A stretch of 6,215 nt of DNA, taken from the NCBI GenBank assembly GCA_017467985.1, contig JAFUJY010000229.1:1-6215 (forward strand), in the 5' to 3' direction. The notes below the pieces were generated by a model. The model had not been told where the DNA came from, searched no databases, and saw only the letters and a program-made list of their open reading frames with translations. The position numbers were made by a program, and so were the translations under genes. Positions 6,171-6,215 of the stretch are shown here, one piece after another (the stretch's first letter is position 1; every line of letters begins with the position of its first letter). This stretch comes from Bacillota bacterium. Its GTDB lineage: Bacteria > Bacillota > Clostridia > Lachnospirales > Bianqueaceae.

Positions 6171-6199
6171 ATTATAACTCATTCAAACAAAATTTTCAA
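6171..6199 (-). promoter_or_regulatory. Sigma-A promoter of the rnf operon
   Basis: On the minus strand TTGAAA (6199-6194), a 17-bp spacer and a perfect TATAAT (6176-6171) form a near-consensus housekeeping promoter. Transcription should start near 6164, leaving a leader of about 58 nt before rnfC. The surrounding DNA is AT-rich, as usual for strong clostridial promoters. The strength suggests high or constitutive expression unless a repressor acts at the inverted repeat just downstream. Confidence 0.85.
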
Positions 6200-6215
6200 G
6201 GTTTATGACAGAAAA

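Overview
All recognisable genes lie on the minus strand, so the window reads from right to left. It carries a complete, tightly packed six-gene Rnf operon (rnfC-D-G-E-A-B). Downstream come a broken xre-type regulator gene, a small DUF4321-type membrane protein gene, and the first 29 codons of radC, which runs off the left edge. The Firmicutes-type order rnfCDGEAB, the strong AGGAGG-like ribosome sites, the style of the XRE protein and the DUF4321-radC pair point to an anaerobic member of the Clostridia. Oscillospiraceae or Lachnospiraceae-like is my guess; the genus cannot be told.

Right part (about 6215-1218): a near-consensus sigma-A promoter (TTGAAA, 17 bp, TATAAT) drives a leader of roughly 58 nt and then rnfC, rnfD, rnfG, rnfE, rnfA and rnfB. 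Gaps between the genes run from a 4-nt ATGA overlap to 14 nt, and several ribosome sites sit on the previous gene's stop codon. A GC-rich hairpin followed by five T residues ends the operon. Together the six products form the membrane complex that moves electrons between reduced ferredoxin and NAD+ while translocating Na+ or H+. RnfB takes electrons from ferredoxin, RnfC carries the NAD(H) site, RnfD and RnfG carry flavins, and RnfA/E/D form the membrane core. All key cysteine and flavin motifs that I looked for are present, so the complex looks functional.

Middle part (about 1217-471): a second hairpin of unknown role lies just past the rnf terminator, followed by a possible promoter and an XRE-family DNA-binding domain gene. 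That frame stops after 80 residues. Coding-like sequence continues in another frame to a C-terminal membrane segment, which suggests a membrane-anchored regulator that has lost its middle part or been frameshifted. A clean terminator follows.

Left part (about 470-1): a good promoter (TTTACA, 17 bp, TATGAT) precedes the DUF4321-type gene. The 50-nt gap to radC holds a perfect 8-bp inverted repeat whose 3' arm is the radC Shine-Dalgarno sequence.

I see no mobile element, CRISPR array, tRNA, rRNA or clearly new system. The points worth a second look are the split regulator, the hairpin over the radC ribosome site, the inverted repeat in the rnf leader and the orphan hairpin behind rnfB.
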